DNA from: Cymbomonas tetramitiformis
Lineage: Eukaryota; Chlorophyta; Pyramimonadophyceae; Pyramimonadales; Pyramimonadaceae
Length of the DNA: 45,973 nt
Assembly: GCA_001247695.2 (NCBI GenBank)
Contig: LGRX02027216.1
Location: forward strand, 1 to 45,973
Reading direction: 5' to 3'
The position numbers and the translations under genes were made by a program. Positions 34,889 to 45,355 of the stretch are shown in pieces. How positions within the stretch are numbered: position 1 is the first letter of the stretch; the number at the start of each line of letters is the position of its first letter. The notes under the pieces are model-generated. The model made no database searches. It saw only the letters and a list, made by a program, of their open reading frames with translations, and was not told the origin of the DNA.

Positions 34889-36002
34889 CGAACCCTTGCC
34901 GGTTCCCAGGCGGGAACTTTGCGGGTGCTTATATGTACTTCCTCCGAGTGCACTACCCGACTTATGGGAGAAGGGTTATCGCATCCAAGTCATGTGCGCG
35001 GGAGGAGGCAAATAAACATGATTGGCTACTACCCAAATTCATGGTCCGACCACAAGGACCAATGGGCAATTGCGGTTTCGATCACTAAATCGACTATTTG
35101 AGGCACAGCAGGCAACATTTGCACATGATATTTATGAGTTAAATGAATTTTATTTCTTATAGCGGCGGCCCCCATGAGACTTTAGGTGTGTGGTTGAACG
35201 ACACGCTTTAGGGGTGTAATTTCACCAAAAGCTTGAAGAAAATGGTGGTCCTACCACAAGGACCACCGTTATTTTGAGTATTAGGAGTCACATGGGGGGC
35301 TCACGGTGATGCTCATGGTTATACATCTTGACTTTATGACCAAATAAGATAAGTGAATCGGTTACTTCGCACCCTCATCATCATTTCCGCTCTATTTCAG
35401 CATGGCGCATGTTCAACACAATGCAAATTCCGAATTTAGTGATTTTCGGACTTTAGAAATTGGCATTCATCCATTCTAAAATGTACACGCCAGCCGAAAA
35501 ATAAGATATTTGGATGATGTTAGACTTTCAGATATTCGCAATACACATATCGATACTTGAAGATTTAATGTGCCGCACACACCAACCTTGCGATATATGC
35601 CCTCTAGCAAGCAATTATGATGGCTGGCTGGTCAGCTCGTGTGACCACTGTTGTAGGGGGGAAACCAACGAGCCAATATATTAGAGGGGAAGCCACGACG
35701 AGCCAACGAGCCAATATATGCATTCCAACCGGGCCTGCCGCCCAAATATGATTGGGACATATGTGTAGGTTCAATTTGATGGTATCCGCGCAGGTGTAGT
35801 GTTGATATATGATTGGTAAAAAATCATTGAAGATGAGTCACTAATTTGCCACATTTTGAATGTTCCAAAAATCCGTTTTGAAAAATTTGAGTGTAGAGGT
35901 TTGAAATGCGTTCGTCATGGATATATGGGATGGATATAGGCCAAACCAGCGTTCAAATAAATTAATATAGGACCTATATCCCTACAAAATAGGGATTATT
36001 CC

Positions 36003-37060
36003 AAAGGCTTGGACGGCACCATTCCGGGCGCCCGGAACCGTCCTGAAAATATTTGGTAAAATTCCAAGCCTTTGGAAACCGCCGGGAATTACAAGGTGAA
36101 GCTTTGGGTTTTTCCCTAGGAGTCCTATGGGGTTCCAAGCCGACGGTCCTACGGGGTTCCAAGGGGCTGGACCGAAATTTGTTAGTCCAATGGGTCCTGG
36201 TCGATTCCAAGCCGTTGGACCTATGTCCTCGGATTACGTATGACCGAAGTCGTCGGTCCAAGGCGGTTCCAACGGTTTGGAATTCATTTTGGACAATTCC
36301 AAGCCTTTGGAACTTTCCAGTCTGAGGTCGGCAGTCTGAAATCGGAGGTTCAACGGCTTGGAACCCCATTGGACCGGTCTCCGCGCAGCACGGGCGTGGT
36401 TTCAAAAGATTCCAAGCCTTTGGAACTTGCTAGTACGAGTAATGAAGCTCGAACCCGGAGGCTCAACGGCTTGGAACCCCATTGGACCGGTCTCAGCGCA
36501 GCACGTGCGAGGGTTTCAAAAGATTCCAAGCCCTTGGACCTTGTTAGTACGAGGAATGAAGCTCAAACCCGGAGGCTCAACGGCTTGGAACCCCATAGGA
36601 TCGGTCTCTGCGCAGCACGGGCGTGGGTTTCAAAAGATTCCAAGCCCTTGGACCTTGTTAGTACGAGGAATGAAGCTCGAGCCCGGAGGCTCCACGGCTT
36701 GGAACCCCATAGGACCGGTCTCTGCGCAGCACGAGCGCGGGTTTCAAAAGATTCCAAGCCCTTGGAACCCCATAGGCCCAGTCTCTGGGCAACACGGGAG
36801 CGTGTTCCGAAATTCCAAGCCCTTGGAACTTCCCGATCTGAGAGCGGAACGCTATGAGCAAGTGCTTGATATATAGACTGATAATTCTCTGGACCGATCA
36901 TTCTTGCTACGTGCAGTTCAAGACCGTCCAAGCCTTTGGAACGATTATGGAAGTGATATCTTATGGTGTCCAGGCTTAGTCCAATGGTTTGGAACCGCTT
37001 CGGAACTTGCGTTTGACGGATTCCAAGGCGCATCCAAGCCTTCGGAACCCCTTTGGAACT
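36003..37060. repeat. Left subterminal repeats of the CACTA-like element
   Basis: Many CCAAGCC(Y)TTGGAAC and CGGCTTGGAACCCCATWGGAC units occur in both orientations. They include four roughly 120-bp direct units starting near 36350, 36466, 36579 and 36692 (AACGGCTTGGAACCCCAT). The open frames through them on both strands are by-products. Confidence 0.85.
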
Positions 37061-37149
37061 CCAGGTAAGTTAGTATTATCTGTACAATGCGTGTTATATA
37101 TTACAGTATATTTACAACTGGTAGGTTCTGACTTGGCAGCACGTGGTGC

Positions 37150-37386
37150 TCAACGAGACCGATACACTAAGTGAAGTGACTTGGAAGCTGTTAAATTGGA
37201 TCCAAGGCGCCCGTAGTCCCGGGTCCACTGTTGACCTTGTTCTGAGCAGAGTGCTACTCCGAACGAGGCTTGCCTCAAATCCGGCGACGCGTTAAAGCGG
37301 CATGCACCATCGAAGAAAAGCAATCCCTTTCGTGGGGCTGAGTCTGGCTCGTGTCCCTGTTCGAGACAACAACCACACCAGAGCAC
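37150..37386 (-). pseudogene. Possible RNase H fragment of a non-LTR retrotransposon
   Basis: The stretch LLFFDGACRFNASPDLRQASFGVAL resembles the start of RNase H domains in protist retrotransposon polyproteins, with the first catalytic aspartate in FFDGA. Only about 60 codons remain and no adjoining reverse transcriptase was seen. If right, it is a relic carried inside the CACTA-like element. Confidence 0.3.
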
Positions 37387-37699
37387 TCTTCCTTTCAGGA
37401 GAAATGCTCCTCGAAAATCGCACCCCGGTCTCTACCGGGCCCCAATCTTGTGGAAAGGGATGGACGATTTTCGAGCCTGGCCACTTCCGGTGTGCTACTC
37501 GTGTAGAGTAACCCACCCGTCGTGGTCAGTACTCTAACCGTCCAGCATCCCCATGTTAAAGGGAGGCTTCTATGACGGACGGGCACCAGGTGGTCCGTGC
37601 AGGCAAGATAATTGGCATTAATTGCCTGTATTTGCGAAGCACTCCAATTTAAGATATGCATCCCAAAGTCCGAAACCCAGTGTTCCGAAGCTGACCCAC

Positions 37700-37960
37700 G
37701 AAATCTAACGTAGAGCAAAAAAACAAATCCAAATTCGAAATCCAGGATCCCGAAGACTGAAATCTGAAATCTAACGTAGAGCAAAATCAGCCAAATCGAA
37801 ATTTCGAAAATCTAACGTAGAGCAAAAAACAAATCCAAAATTCGAAAATCCAGCATCCCGAAGACTGAAATCTGAAAATCTAACGTAGAGCAAAATCAGC
37901 CAAATCGAAATTTCGAAATCTAACGTAGAGCAAAAAAACCAAATCCAAAATTCGAAAATC
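37700..37960. repeat. AT-rich tandem repeat with ATCTAACGTAGAGCAAAA
   Basis: The motif occurs at about 37704, 37768, 37810, 37878 and 37919, giving a compound unit of about 107 bp with AATCCAAAATTCGAAAATCC and AGACTGAAATCTGAAA between. Confidence 0.85.
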
Positions 37961-38142
37961 ACTTTCCAGGTCAATTTAACGTGACCGATACATTAAGTGA
38001 TGGCTCTAAAGGTGTTCCAAAGGCTTGGACGATGCTTGGGTTCTTCTTCGTGGGGGAATCCAAGGTTGTTCCAAAGGCTTGGACGGGGCTTGGATATTGT
38101 TAAACAATGGTTCCAACGGCTTGGACGGGATTTAGAACTCAC

Positions 38143-38490
38143 CGAGTCGGACGATGCATACTCAATCGGGCTGAAGAAGTTTTCACGGATCTTCCGGAGC
38201 ATCCGTTCGGCATGGTCATGAAGATATGTGTCATCCTCGTGTTCTTCCTCTTCGTCCGTCTCTGATGGTGGATCCGTCTCACCGTCATCATTCACACTTT
38301 CGGCACCGTCAAGAGAGTCGTTTTCTTCATGATCTCGGTCATTGGAGAGGCGTGCGACGGGCGGATGTAGGATCAAATGCCGCCTAATCTGTTTTTTGGA
38401 GTAGCAAAATCGGAGTCTGCATTGATCGCATGGGCATGGAGTGCCTTCCGCGTTCTCGTTTCGAGCTAGTCCACGCCTTTGCCTAGCCAT
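38143..38490 (-). CDS. CACTA-type transposase N-terminal exon (fragment)
   Basis: From an ATG at 38490 the frame encodes a short basic start (MARQRRGLARN). A metal-binding-like CPCDQC...H(x3)H segment (CPCDQCRLRF, RRHLILHP) is followed by a long acidic region. The C-x-C-x2-C then basic RRHL pattern resembles the N-terminal region of EnSpm/CACTA transposases (family knowledge). The exon ends at a strong donor, GACTCG|GTGAGT (38143/38142). No following exons with the catalytic domain were found before the element end, so the gene is truncated and the element probably non-autonomous. Confidence 0.5.
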
Positions 38491-39449
38491 TATTCCTGCG
38501 AATCCATGTAAGAAGTGTGAGTTGTCTGACCGGACTTGTAAGGTTTTCAGATGCATTCCGGGCGCCCGGACCCATGGTCCGGCGCGTGGGAACGTAGTTC
38601 CGGGCGGTCGGAATTAAATACCTTCAACATTCGGCAAAAGTCCGGTTTGTCACCTTTACATCGGGGTTTCTACGTTTTTAGGCACAATCCGGGCGCCCGG
38701 ACAGGCCAGGGATTACGGTGTCCATCGGTTTGGAAAAGCCATCTTAAAAATCGACTAGGTCCACTTCTGGGGATTAATCCAGAGGCTTGGAAGTCCATTG
38801 GAATGGGACATTTGCTCCCACTTGAAAAATTCCATGCCTCTGGAATTCCAAAGTGAAGCATTGGAATCGCACAAAGTTATTTAGAACGTTTTGAGGATTG
38901 CAAAAATCACCTAAGGACCAATATTCCAACGGGTTGGCCCACTTAAACCAATGGCATGGAACTTTTTTGGTAAAAATCGACTAGGTCCACTTCTGGGGGT
39001 TTATCCAAGCCCTTGGAAGTCCATTGGAATGGGACATTTGCTCCCACTTGAGAAATTCCATGCCCCTGGAATTCCAAAGTGAAGCCTCTTATTTCAAAGC
39101 TTAACACTTGGCTGTTTTTTGTGTAAAAAGCCCAAAAAACAAAATTTCGGAAAATTTTCTGTTTTTTTGAAAAGTGGACATATGTTTGGCCCCGATGTTT
39201 TTGATATGCAGCGACGTGAAAAATGCAGAAAAATTGTTTTCTACCGTCAATTATGCACATCTTACGGGAAATTTCTAAAAATAGAGCTGCGACGAATTCT
39301 GTAGAAGGACTTGCTCCAAAAATAAAAAGCAACAGTCCAGAAAACAGAAATATACAGTATAGCGATGGACTGCTCAGATCGAAGATTAAATTGGATTCGT
39401 CGTGCACGAATGGTTGGATCGACTGCTCAGTCTTTCGCCGTACGTAGTA

Positions 39450-39570
39450 GCGAGTAATCGCGAGTAATCGCGAGTAATCGCGAGTAATCGCGAGTAATCG
39501 CGAGTAATCGCGAGTAATCGTTAGTAATCGCGAGTAATCGCGAGTAATCGCGAGTAATCGCGAGTATCGC
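39450..39570. repeat. 10-bp tandem repeat GCGAGTAATC, about 12 copies
   Basis: Nearly perfect, with one unit changed to GTTAGTAATC near 39520. It lies within the CACTA-like element. Confidence 0.95.
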
Positions 39571-39733
39571 GACCTTTGAAGACGATGGATTTTCAAATGG
39601 CTAGACGAACGGTACTCTGTGACTGTGGACTGTGGACACAGTGAAGACCCGACACTTTACAATACGGAACTTCATATTTCACCTCAACGCCGTCGAAGAC
39701 TTGCAGTATTGTATGTCCAGGTTTGTACTGTAA

Positions 39734-40057
39734 TTATCTATATGAGCTTAGCCGTGTCTTCTTTCTTCTCATTTTTCGCAAGATTACTTTGTGGAGATCT
39801 GCAGGAAATTCTCCGGTGACGCTCGGGTCCGGGACGTAAACGCGATTCCAGGAAGTCTGAAAGATCTCTGCGGCGGAGTTATTCAAACGGTACGGGCTCA
39901 ATTCGCTGTGACACTGAGAATGCCGCAACGACAGTTCTTGAACGTACCTGCCGTTATCTAGCAGCCTTGCATGTTGCGCGCGCAGAGTTGTTTTCAGCAT
40001 TTTGTTTGAAAACAGTTCAGCATCATCGTAGTAGCAACACCGTATCATTAATCCCAC
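39734..40057 (-). CDS. Unrecognised 107-codon open frame inside the CACTA-like element
   Basis: The composition looks more protein-like than the neighbouring repeat frames (for example WNRVYVPDPSVTGEF). It could be an exon of a second element-borne gene, since CACTA elements often carry one. I see no domain and no confirmed splice partner. Confidence 0.25.
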   Translation of the reverse strand: MGLMIRCCYYDDAELFSNKMLKTTLRAQHARLLDNGRYVQELSLRHSQCHSELSPYRLNNSAAEIFQTSWNRVYVPDPSVTGEFPADLHKVILRKMRRKKTRLSSYR

Positions 40058-40734
40058 AAACCTGCACTTTTAAAAATAGCGTCAGCCCAAAATAGTACCG
40101 ATGCTCGAGAATCGGCCATAACACGCCGGTATGTTTTCCACATATGCGTGTAGAACTGAGCTTTGTGTTTTACTTTTTCAGGGATTGGTACCGCCCGGGT
40201 CGAGAATTGCTCTATCGCAGGTAAGACTGTTTAAACGTTGGATCTGATTTGCGTTTCGTTGACTGAAGTTTATTATTTTACTTGCGGTTCGGCGTCTGAT
40301 GAACGCTGATTTTGTTCTGTTTTACGGCATGTTCGCAGGTCGTGTTTCAAGTGCGTCAGTGCTTGCAATTAGCGGAACAGATTTCAATTTAAAAGTTTCA
40401 AACTAATTAGAGTAGTTTTAAGAGTAGTTTCGAAAGCTTGCAGCTTTCGGTAGAATCCCTGACTCGTGATAGCATTATTAGCCTGAACCTAGATCCCACG
40501 CACTTGTAATTCTGTCAAGTAATGTTATTTATCCAATGATGATGACGTATTTGCAACTTAGCATCGCAACCTTTAAACTTTCTGTGTACAGCATGCACAC
40601 GACATCATAATGTATGTGTGCAAAGAAACATGAAAACAATGTAGCAACAATTGCAAGTGTATTTTGGAACTGCGCAGTACCCCTTAACCCTGCATACCTG
40701 CATATTCTCACTGTAAATGTATTTGGAGCCATGG

Positions 40735-41675
40735 TTCCAAGTCTTTGGAACCATGTCCGTTTAAGCCTTTGGAGCCATATATGTTTAAGCCTTTTGGAAA
40801 CGTTGTTCCAAATCGTTGGAAATGCGGTTCCAAGCGTTTGAAATTAATGAAATGTATGAAGCAAAATAAATGTATTTGGAACCATGGTTCCAAGCCTTTG
40901 GAACATGTCCGTCCAAGCTTTTGGAAACATTGTTCCAAAGCTTTGGAACAATGGAACCTGGCCATGCAATTCTCGTTTAACAGATTCTAAGCCCCGTCCA
41001 AGCCCTCGGAACTCGCTTGGAACCTTAATTTAACAGCTTCCAAGCCCTTGGAATCACGTTGGAATCTCTGTTTAACTGAGTCCAAGCCCTATCCAAGCCC
41101 TTGGAACCCCCTCGGAAACTTCTTTTGACGGAGTCCAAGACCCGTCCAAGTCTTTGGAACCCCTTTGGAACCTGTTTTTTTGCAGCGTCCAAGCCCTTGG
41201 ACCCTCCTCGGAATCACCGTTTGGCAGAGTCTAAGCCCCGTCCAAGCCTTTGGAACCCCATTGGAATGCCCGTTTAACAAGGTCCGAGCCCCGTCCAAGC
41301 ATTTGGAACCCCCTTGGAATCGCCAATCTAAAAAAATCCTATGGGAATCCAAGCCGATGGTCCAAGCGGGTCCTACGGGGTTCCAAGCCGACGGTCCAGA
41401 CGGGTCCTACGGTATTCCAAACCGACGGTCCAACGGCTTGGAAACCGATTGGAATTTTATGTAAATTCCAAGGGGGTTCCAAGGGCTTGGATAGCAAATG
41501 TCCCGGTCCAAGCCCTTGGACCGCGGCTTGGACGGGGCTTGGACCGGGACATTTGCTGTCCAAGCCCGTGGAATTCCCAGTGTTAACGCCGACGCCTCTC
41601 AAACACATACCTGTCCTACCGGGTCCTATGGGGTTCCAAGCCGACGGTCCAAGCCCTTGGAATAATCCTTATTTT
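40735..41675. repeat. Right subterminal repeats of the CACTA-like element
   Basis: About 30 copies of CCAAGCCYTTGGAAC-type units, with intervening AGTCCAAGCCCCGTCCAAGC motifs spaced about 60 bp apart. Open frames here arise from the repeats. Confidence 0.85.
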
Positions 41676-41818
41676 GTAGGGTATATACCACCTTTCATTG
41701 GTTAGACACCACAAATCACGGGAGATGGCCAATTAAATTATCGGAACAATGGTCCTCGTGGTAGGACCAAATCTTCGATTTGGTCCTACCTCAAGGACTG
41801 CGGGGCAGTAGCCATGAT

Positions 41819-42881
41819 GGCTGATTTATGCTACAGTTAGTGGAGTTATACCCCCTCGACTTTGCGGAGGGCGATTCTCAATCATTAATCAGGGTCGAAG
41901 CACACTATATATAGTCCATAATAGCGGCAAAGGAGCGCCACGAAATGCCACCGGTGCGTGCTTCATTTAATGTATAAGCTGAAGCCAATCGTGCAAAAAC
42001 CTAAAAATATACCATGTTGCGCCCCACTCCCGATGCGTGGGACCAAATTTCACAATTGCCTATTCTAAAAATATTACGGTGGGTATACCCACCGTAACGC
42101 CAAACTTTGCAAGCTCGTACCGACCGCACAAGTAGGTTGCGGGGGTTAAACATATGGATTTTCTGTGACCCAAGAGGTTGATTAAAGGACGGAAAACTTA
42201 ATTTACACGACTCCGATAAGTTTTGGGCACATTACACAACCTTGAAGTTGGGGAAATAACGGTGGGTAGAAAACTTCGCTTACGGTGGGTATACCCATTC
42301 AACTCTATTTGCAGACTTCTGCAGCTTGGTATAACATCAATATACTTATTTTTTCGATATGTACTTTGATTTTGGTATATAACCGACGTACTTTTTGGTA
42401 CAATATGTGCTGCCACCTCGCAGACCTCCGACACTTGCACATTCAAAATCAGGTACTATGCACACCAAATATACTATATACACAGTGCATTCCGATGATA
42501 TTAGGGTTTGGGTATTTGGGTTCGTTTGGCCCGTTATCAAGTCATTTCTGGCGCATGTGGAGGCTCCATAGAGATTCGCGGGAGTGTCTAGAACAAGTTG
42601 GTCACTGGTGACATGCCGTGATTCGCAGCCAATCATCGGTAATTATTGATACCCTTCGGGTGGGTATACCCACCGTAAGCACCTCTTACGGTGGGTATAC
42701 CCACCCTTCGTAGAATAGGCACAATACACTGATGGAATACACATGTGGGTCACATCATGCAACGCCCAGTGGCGCACCCTACTTGCAATAAACGCTTTAT
42801 TGAAAACCGCCGGGATGTGGCCACCCAACACATAATTCATTTTTAAGTACGACTTGCTCGCCAATATAGTGGTTCCACGCC
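41819..42881. other. Spacer with four TGGGTATACCCA palindromes
   Basis: Perfect or near-perfect palindromes centred on TGGGTATACCCA lie at 42074-42097, 42284-42297, 42659-42674 and 42690-42705. Half copies lie near 42261. The last two form a larger inverted pair around CCGTAAG/CTTACGG. They may belong to the 5' end of the Tc1-like element. No gene recognised. Confidence 0.65.
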
Positions 42882-45121
42882 ATGGCGACACTGAAGAAGA
42901 CGCCCATTAAACGCACGATAGGTAAACGATGGCAAGTGATAGTTGAATGGCGCAAAACGGGAGGGCGACAAGGATTGGGTTACACGACTCGTGAAGGAGA
43001 CTGGGCACTCCAAGGATGTCGTGCAACATGCTATCCAACTCTACAAAACAACCGAAGATGTGATCGATGCTAAGCGTCCCGGTCGACCACCTCTAGCGAA
43101 AGACGAGGATAAGCAGGCTTTGAAAAAACAAGTGGTGGTACGTAAAGGGAGACGAGGCCTAGTAGCCGGCCAAAGCGCGAGACGTTTGAGCAAGCGTGTT
43201 CCTGGCGCGAAAATGGCTACTACCCAAATTCATGGTCCTACCACAAGGACCAATGGGCAATTGCGGTTTCGATCACTAAATCGACTATTTGAGGCACAGG
43301 CAACATTTGCACATGATATTTATTATGAGTTAAATGAATTTTATTTCTTATAGCGGCGGCCCCCATGAGACTTTAGGTGTGTGGTTGAACGACACGCTTT
43401 AGGGGTGTAATTTCACCAAAAGCTTGAAGAAAATGGTGGTCCTACCACAAGGACCACCGTTATTTTGAGTATTAGGGGTCACATGGGGAGCTCACGGTGA
43501 TGCTCATGGTTATACATCTTGACTTTATGACCAAATAAGATAACTGAATCGGTTACTTCGCACCCTCATCATCATTTCCGCTCTATTTCAGCATGGCGCA
43601 TGTTCAACACAATGCAAATTCCGAATTTAGTGATTTTCGGACTTTAGAAATTGGCATTCATCCATTCTAAAATGTACACGCCAGCCGAAAAATAAGATAT
43701 TTGGATGATGTTAGACTTTCAGATATTCGCAATACACATATCGATACTTGAAGATTTAATGTGCCGCACACACCAACCTTGCGATATATGCCCTCTAGCA
43801 AGCAATTATGATGGCTGGCTGGTCAGCTCGTGTGACCACTGTTTTTAGTAGGGGGGAAACCAACGAGCCAATATATTAGAGGGGAAGCCACGACGAGCCA
43901 ACGAGCCAATATATGCATTCCAACCGGGCCTACCGCCCAAATATGATTGGGACATATGTGTAGGTTCAATTTGATGATATCCGCGCAGGTGTAGTGTTGA
44001 TATATGATTGGTAGAAAATCATTGAAGATGAGTCACTAATTTGCCACATTTTGAATGTTCCAAAAAAATCCGTTTTGAAAAATTTGAGTGTAGAGGTTTG
44101 AAATGCGTTCGTCATGGATATATGGGATGGATATAGGCCAAACCAGCGTTCAAATAAATTAATATAGGACCTATATATACCACCTTTCATTGGTTAGACA
44201 CCACAAATCACGGGAGATTGCCAATTAAATTATCGGAACAATGGTCCTCGTGGTAGGACCAAATCGTCGATTTGGTCCTACCACAAGGACTGCGGGGCAG
44301 CAGCCAAAAAAGGATGGCATTACAAAGCCAGTCGCAGTTCGTACCATCACACGTTGGCTGCACGAAGCGCCATCACTCGTGTATCGTCGAGCATCGGCGC
44401 AACACGCAATAGCCGCGCCGAATGCCGAAGCGCGCTTAGACTTCTGTCGACGCCACCGAGAAATGGCATGGAAGCATGTCATGTTTATCGACAGCAAGAT
44501 CGCCGTGATGAGGCCTGGCGGTTAATGGTACCCGCTTCAGGTTTTGGATGTTCAAGGACGATCCAATAGCGCAGCCTGTAACGCAAGGTCATCAGCAAGT
44601 CCATGTTTATGGCGGCATTTCGTGGGAGGGTTGCACACCATTGCATGCAGTGACGGGCACCACGGGTGTCCGATCTAAGTATATGAAGAAGATACGGGGC
44701 GGTAAAGAAGTGCCATATAGGGGTGTGTGCGCGCAAGAAGTGATTGAACTTTTCCGAGACGAGCTGCTGGCGGAAATCAAATCCGTTTTCAAGAACACGC
44801 ACGAGGCTGATTGGTGTTGCGCCATGGATAAGTGCTCGAGCCACAAGCGCGCACGCCATACGTTGGTGGAAATGGGCATTCGATTGCTGGATTGGCCAGC
44901 ACAGGGCCAAGCAAGACCTCATGCCCATCGAGAATGTGTGGTCGTGGTTGGAGTACCATTTGCACCTACACGACTATGCAAATCTCGACGAGTTCCAACA
45001 ACGGATGCATGCCATTTGGAACAGTATAGATATTAAGCTACGGCATCACTGGTGCGGCAGTAGTATGCATAAGAGAATGCGTGCGTGCATCCAAGCCAAT
45101 GGCTACAACACAGGTTATTAG
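42882..45121 (+). pseudogene. Tc1/mariner-type transposase, decayed and interrupted by element C
   Basis: From ATG 42882 the product begins ATLKKTPIKRTIGKRW and continues, after a frameshift near 42950-42965, into a helix-turn-helix region with GRPP and a lysine-rich linker. Element C splits it at 43214-44306; removing C and one AAAA copy restores VPGAKKDGITKPVAVR. The catalytic half shows WKHVMFIDSK (first Asp), CAMDKCSSH (second Asp) and MPIENVW (Glu about 34 residues later), the DD34E layout of Tc1 transposases. Further shifts are needed near 44515 (after AVMRPG) and 44905 (between DWPAQ and DLMPIENVW). The stop is at 45119-45121. With at least three frame breaks and an insertion, it is inactive. 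Confidence 0.85.
43214..44306. mobile_element. Element C: intact 1,093-bp copy of the element B family
   Basis: Ends are TGGCTACTACCC and GGGCAGCAGCCA, flanked by AAAA at 43210-43213 and 44307-44310. The internal sequence matches the two halves of element B closely across the whole length. Insertion into a coding sequence makes the boundaries certain, because the transposase reading frame rejoins across them. No coding capacity. Confidence 0.9.
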
Positions 45122-45355
45122 ATCGCAGTTGAAAATATGCAAAACTAGGTCAGCCATGACACCTAGTTTATTGTGGTGGTTTTTGTTTGAACTTCGGAAC
45201 ATTTTCATGCTTGCACGATCAATATTACATTTGAACATCTCGTGGATAGGTAATGCATACCGCGCCCGCGCGTGTACATATGTGCGACAAGAGTGCGTAA
45301 AGGGTTACGCGTATGGTCACAAGCGCGAGTGACATACAGGGGGGTAAAACGTTAC
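45122..45355. other. Short spacer, probably the 3' end of the Tc1-like element
   Basis: No gene. ACAGGGGGGTAAAACGTTA near 45336-45354 could be the transposon end. It shares GTTWTACCCCC with 41844-41855 in inverted orientation, which is weak evidence for a pair of Tc1-type ends. Confidence 0.3.

Larger units (their letters stand above)
35980..41681. mobile_element. CACTA-like (EnSpm) DNA transposon, 5.7 kb, inserted in element B
   Basis: Terminal inverted repeats of about 35 bp begin CCCTACAAAATAGGGATTAT and end with the complement of CCCTACAAAATAAGGATTAT. The 3-bp duplication TAT (35977-35979 and 41682-41684) gives an empty site identical to that in element C (CCTATATATACC near 44170). Dense subterminal copies of CCAAGCCYTTGGAAC fill about 1 kb at each end, as is typical of CACTA elements. 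The first three bases CCC differ from the usual CAC. One transposase-like exon remains; the rest of a transposase was not found. Confidence 0.8.
35023..41814. mobile_element. Element B: same terminal type as A, split by a CACTA-like insertion
   Basis: The left part, 35023-35979, and the right part, 41685-41814, together match element C (43214-44306) almost base for base. Ends are TGGCTACTACCC and GGGCAGTAGCCA, flanked by TGAT at 35019-35022 and 41815-41818. Subterminal palindromes involve TGGTCC...GGACC and GGTCCTACC/GGTAGGACC. No transposase gene is present. Confidence 0.85.

Noticed and set aside
36240..36876. Overlapping 172- and 205-codon plus-strand frames
   Set aside because: They are created by the 120-bp direct units of CACTA subterminal repeats, which keep several frames open at once.
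38943..39596. 217-codon minus-strand frame with Arg-Asp-Tyr-Ser repeats
   Set aside because: The repetitive half is the GCGAGTAATC tandem repeat and the rest has no domain or coding signal.
41829..45354. Complete Tc1 element with paired terminal repeats
   Set aside because: The candidate ends share only GTTWTACCCCC and scattered bases, too little to set boundaries.
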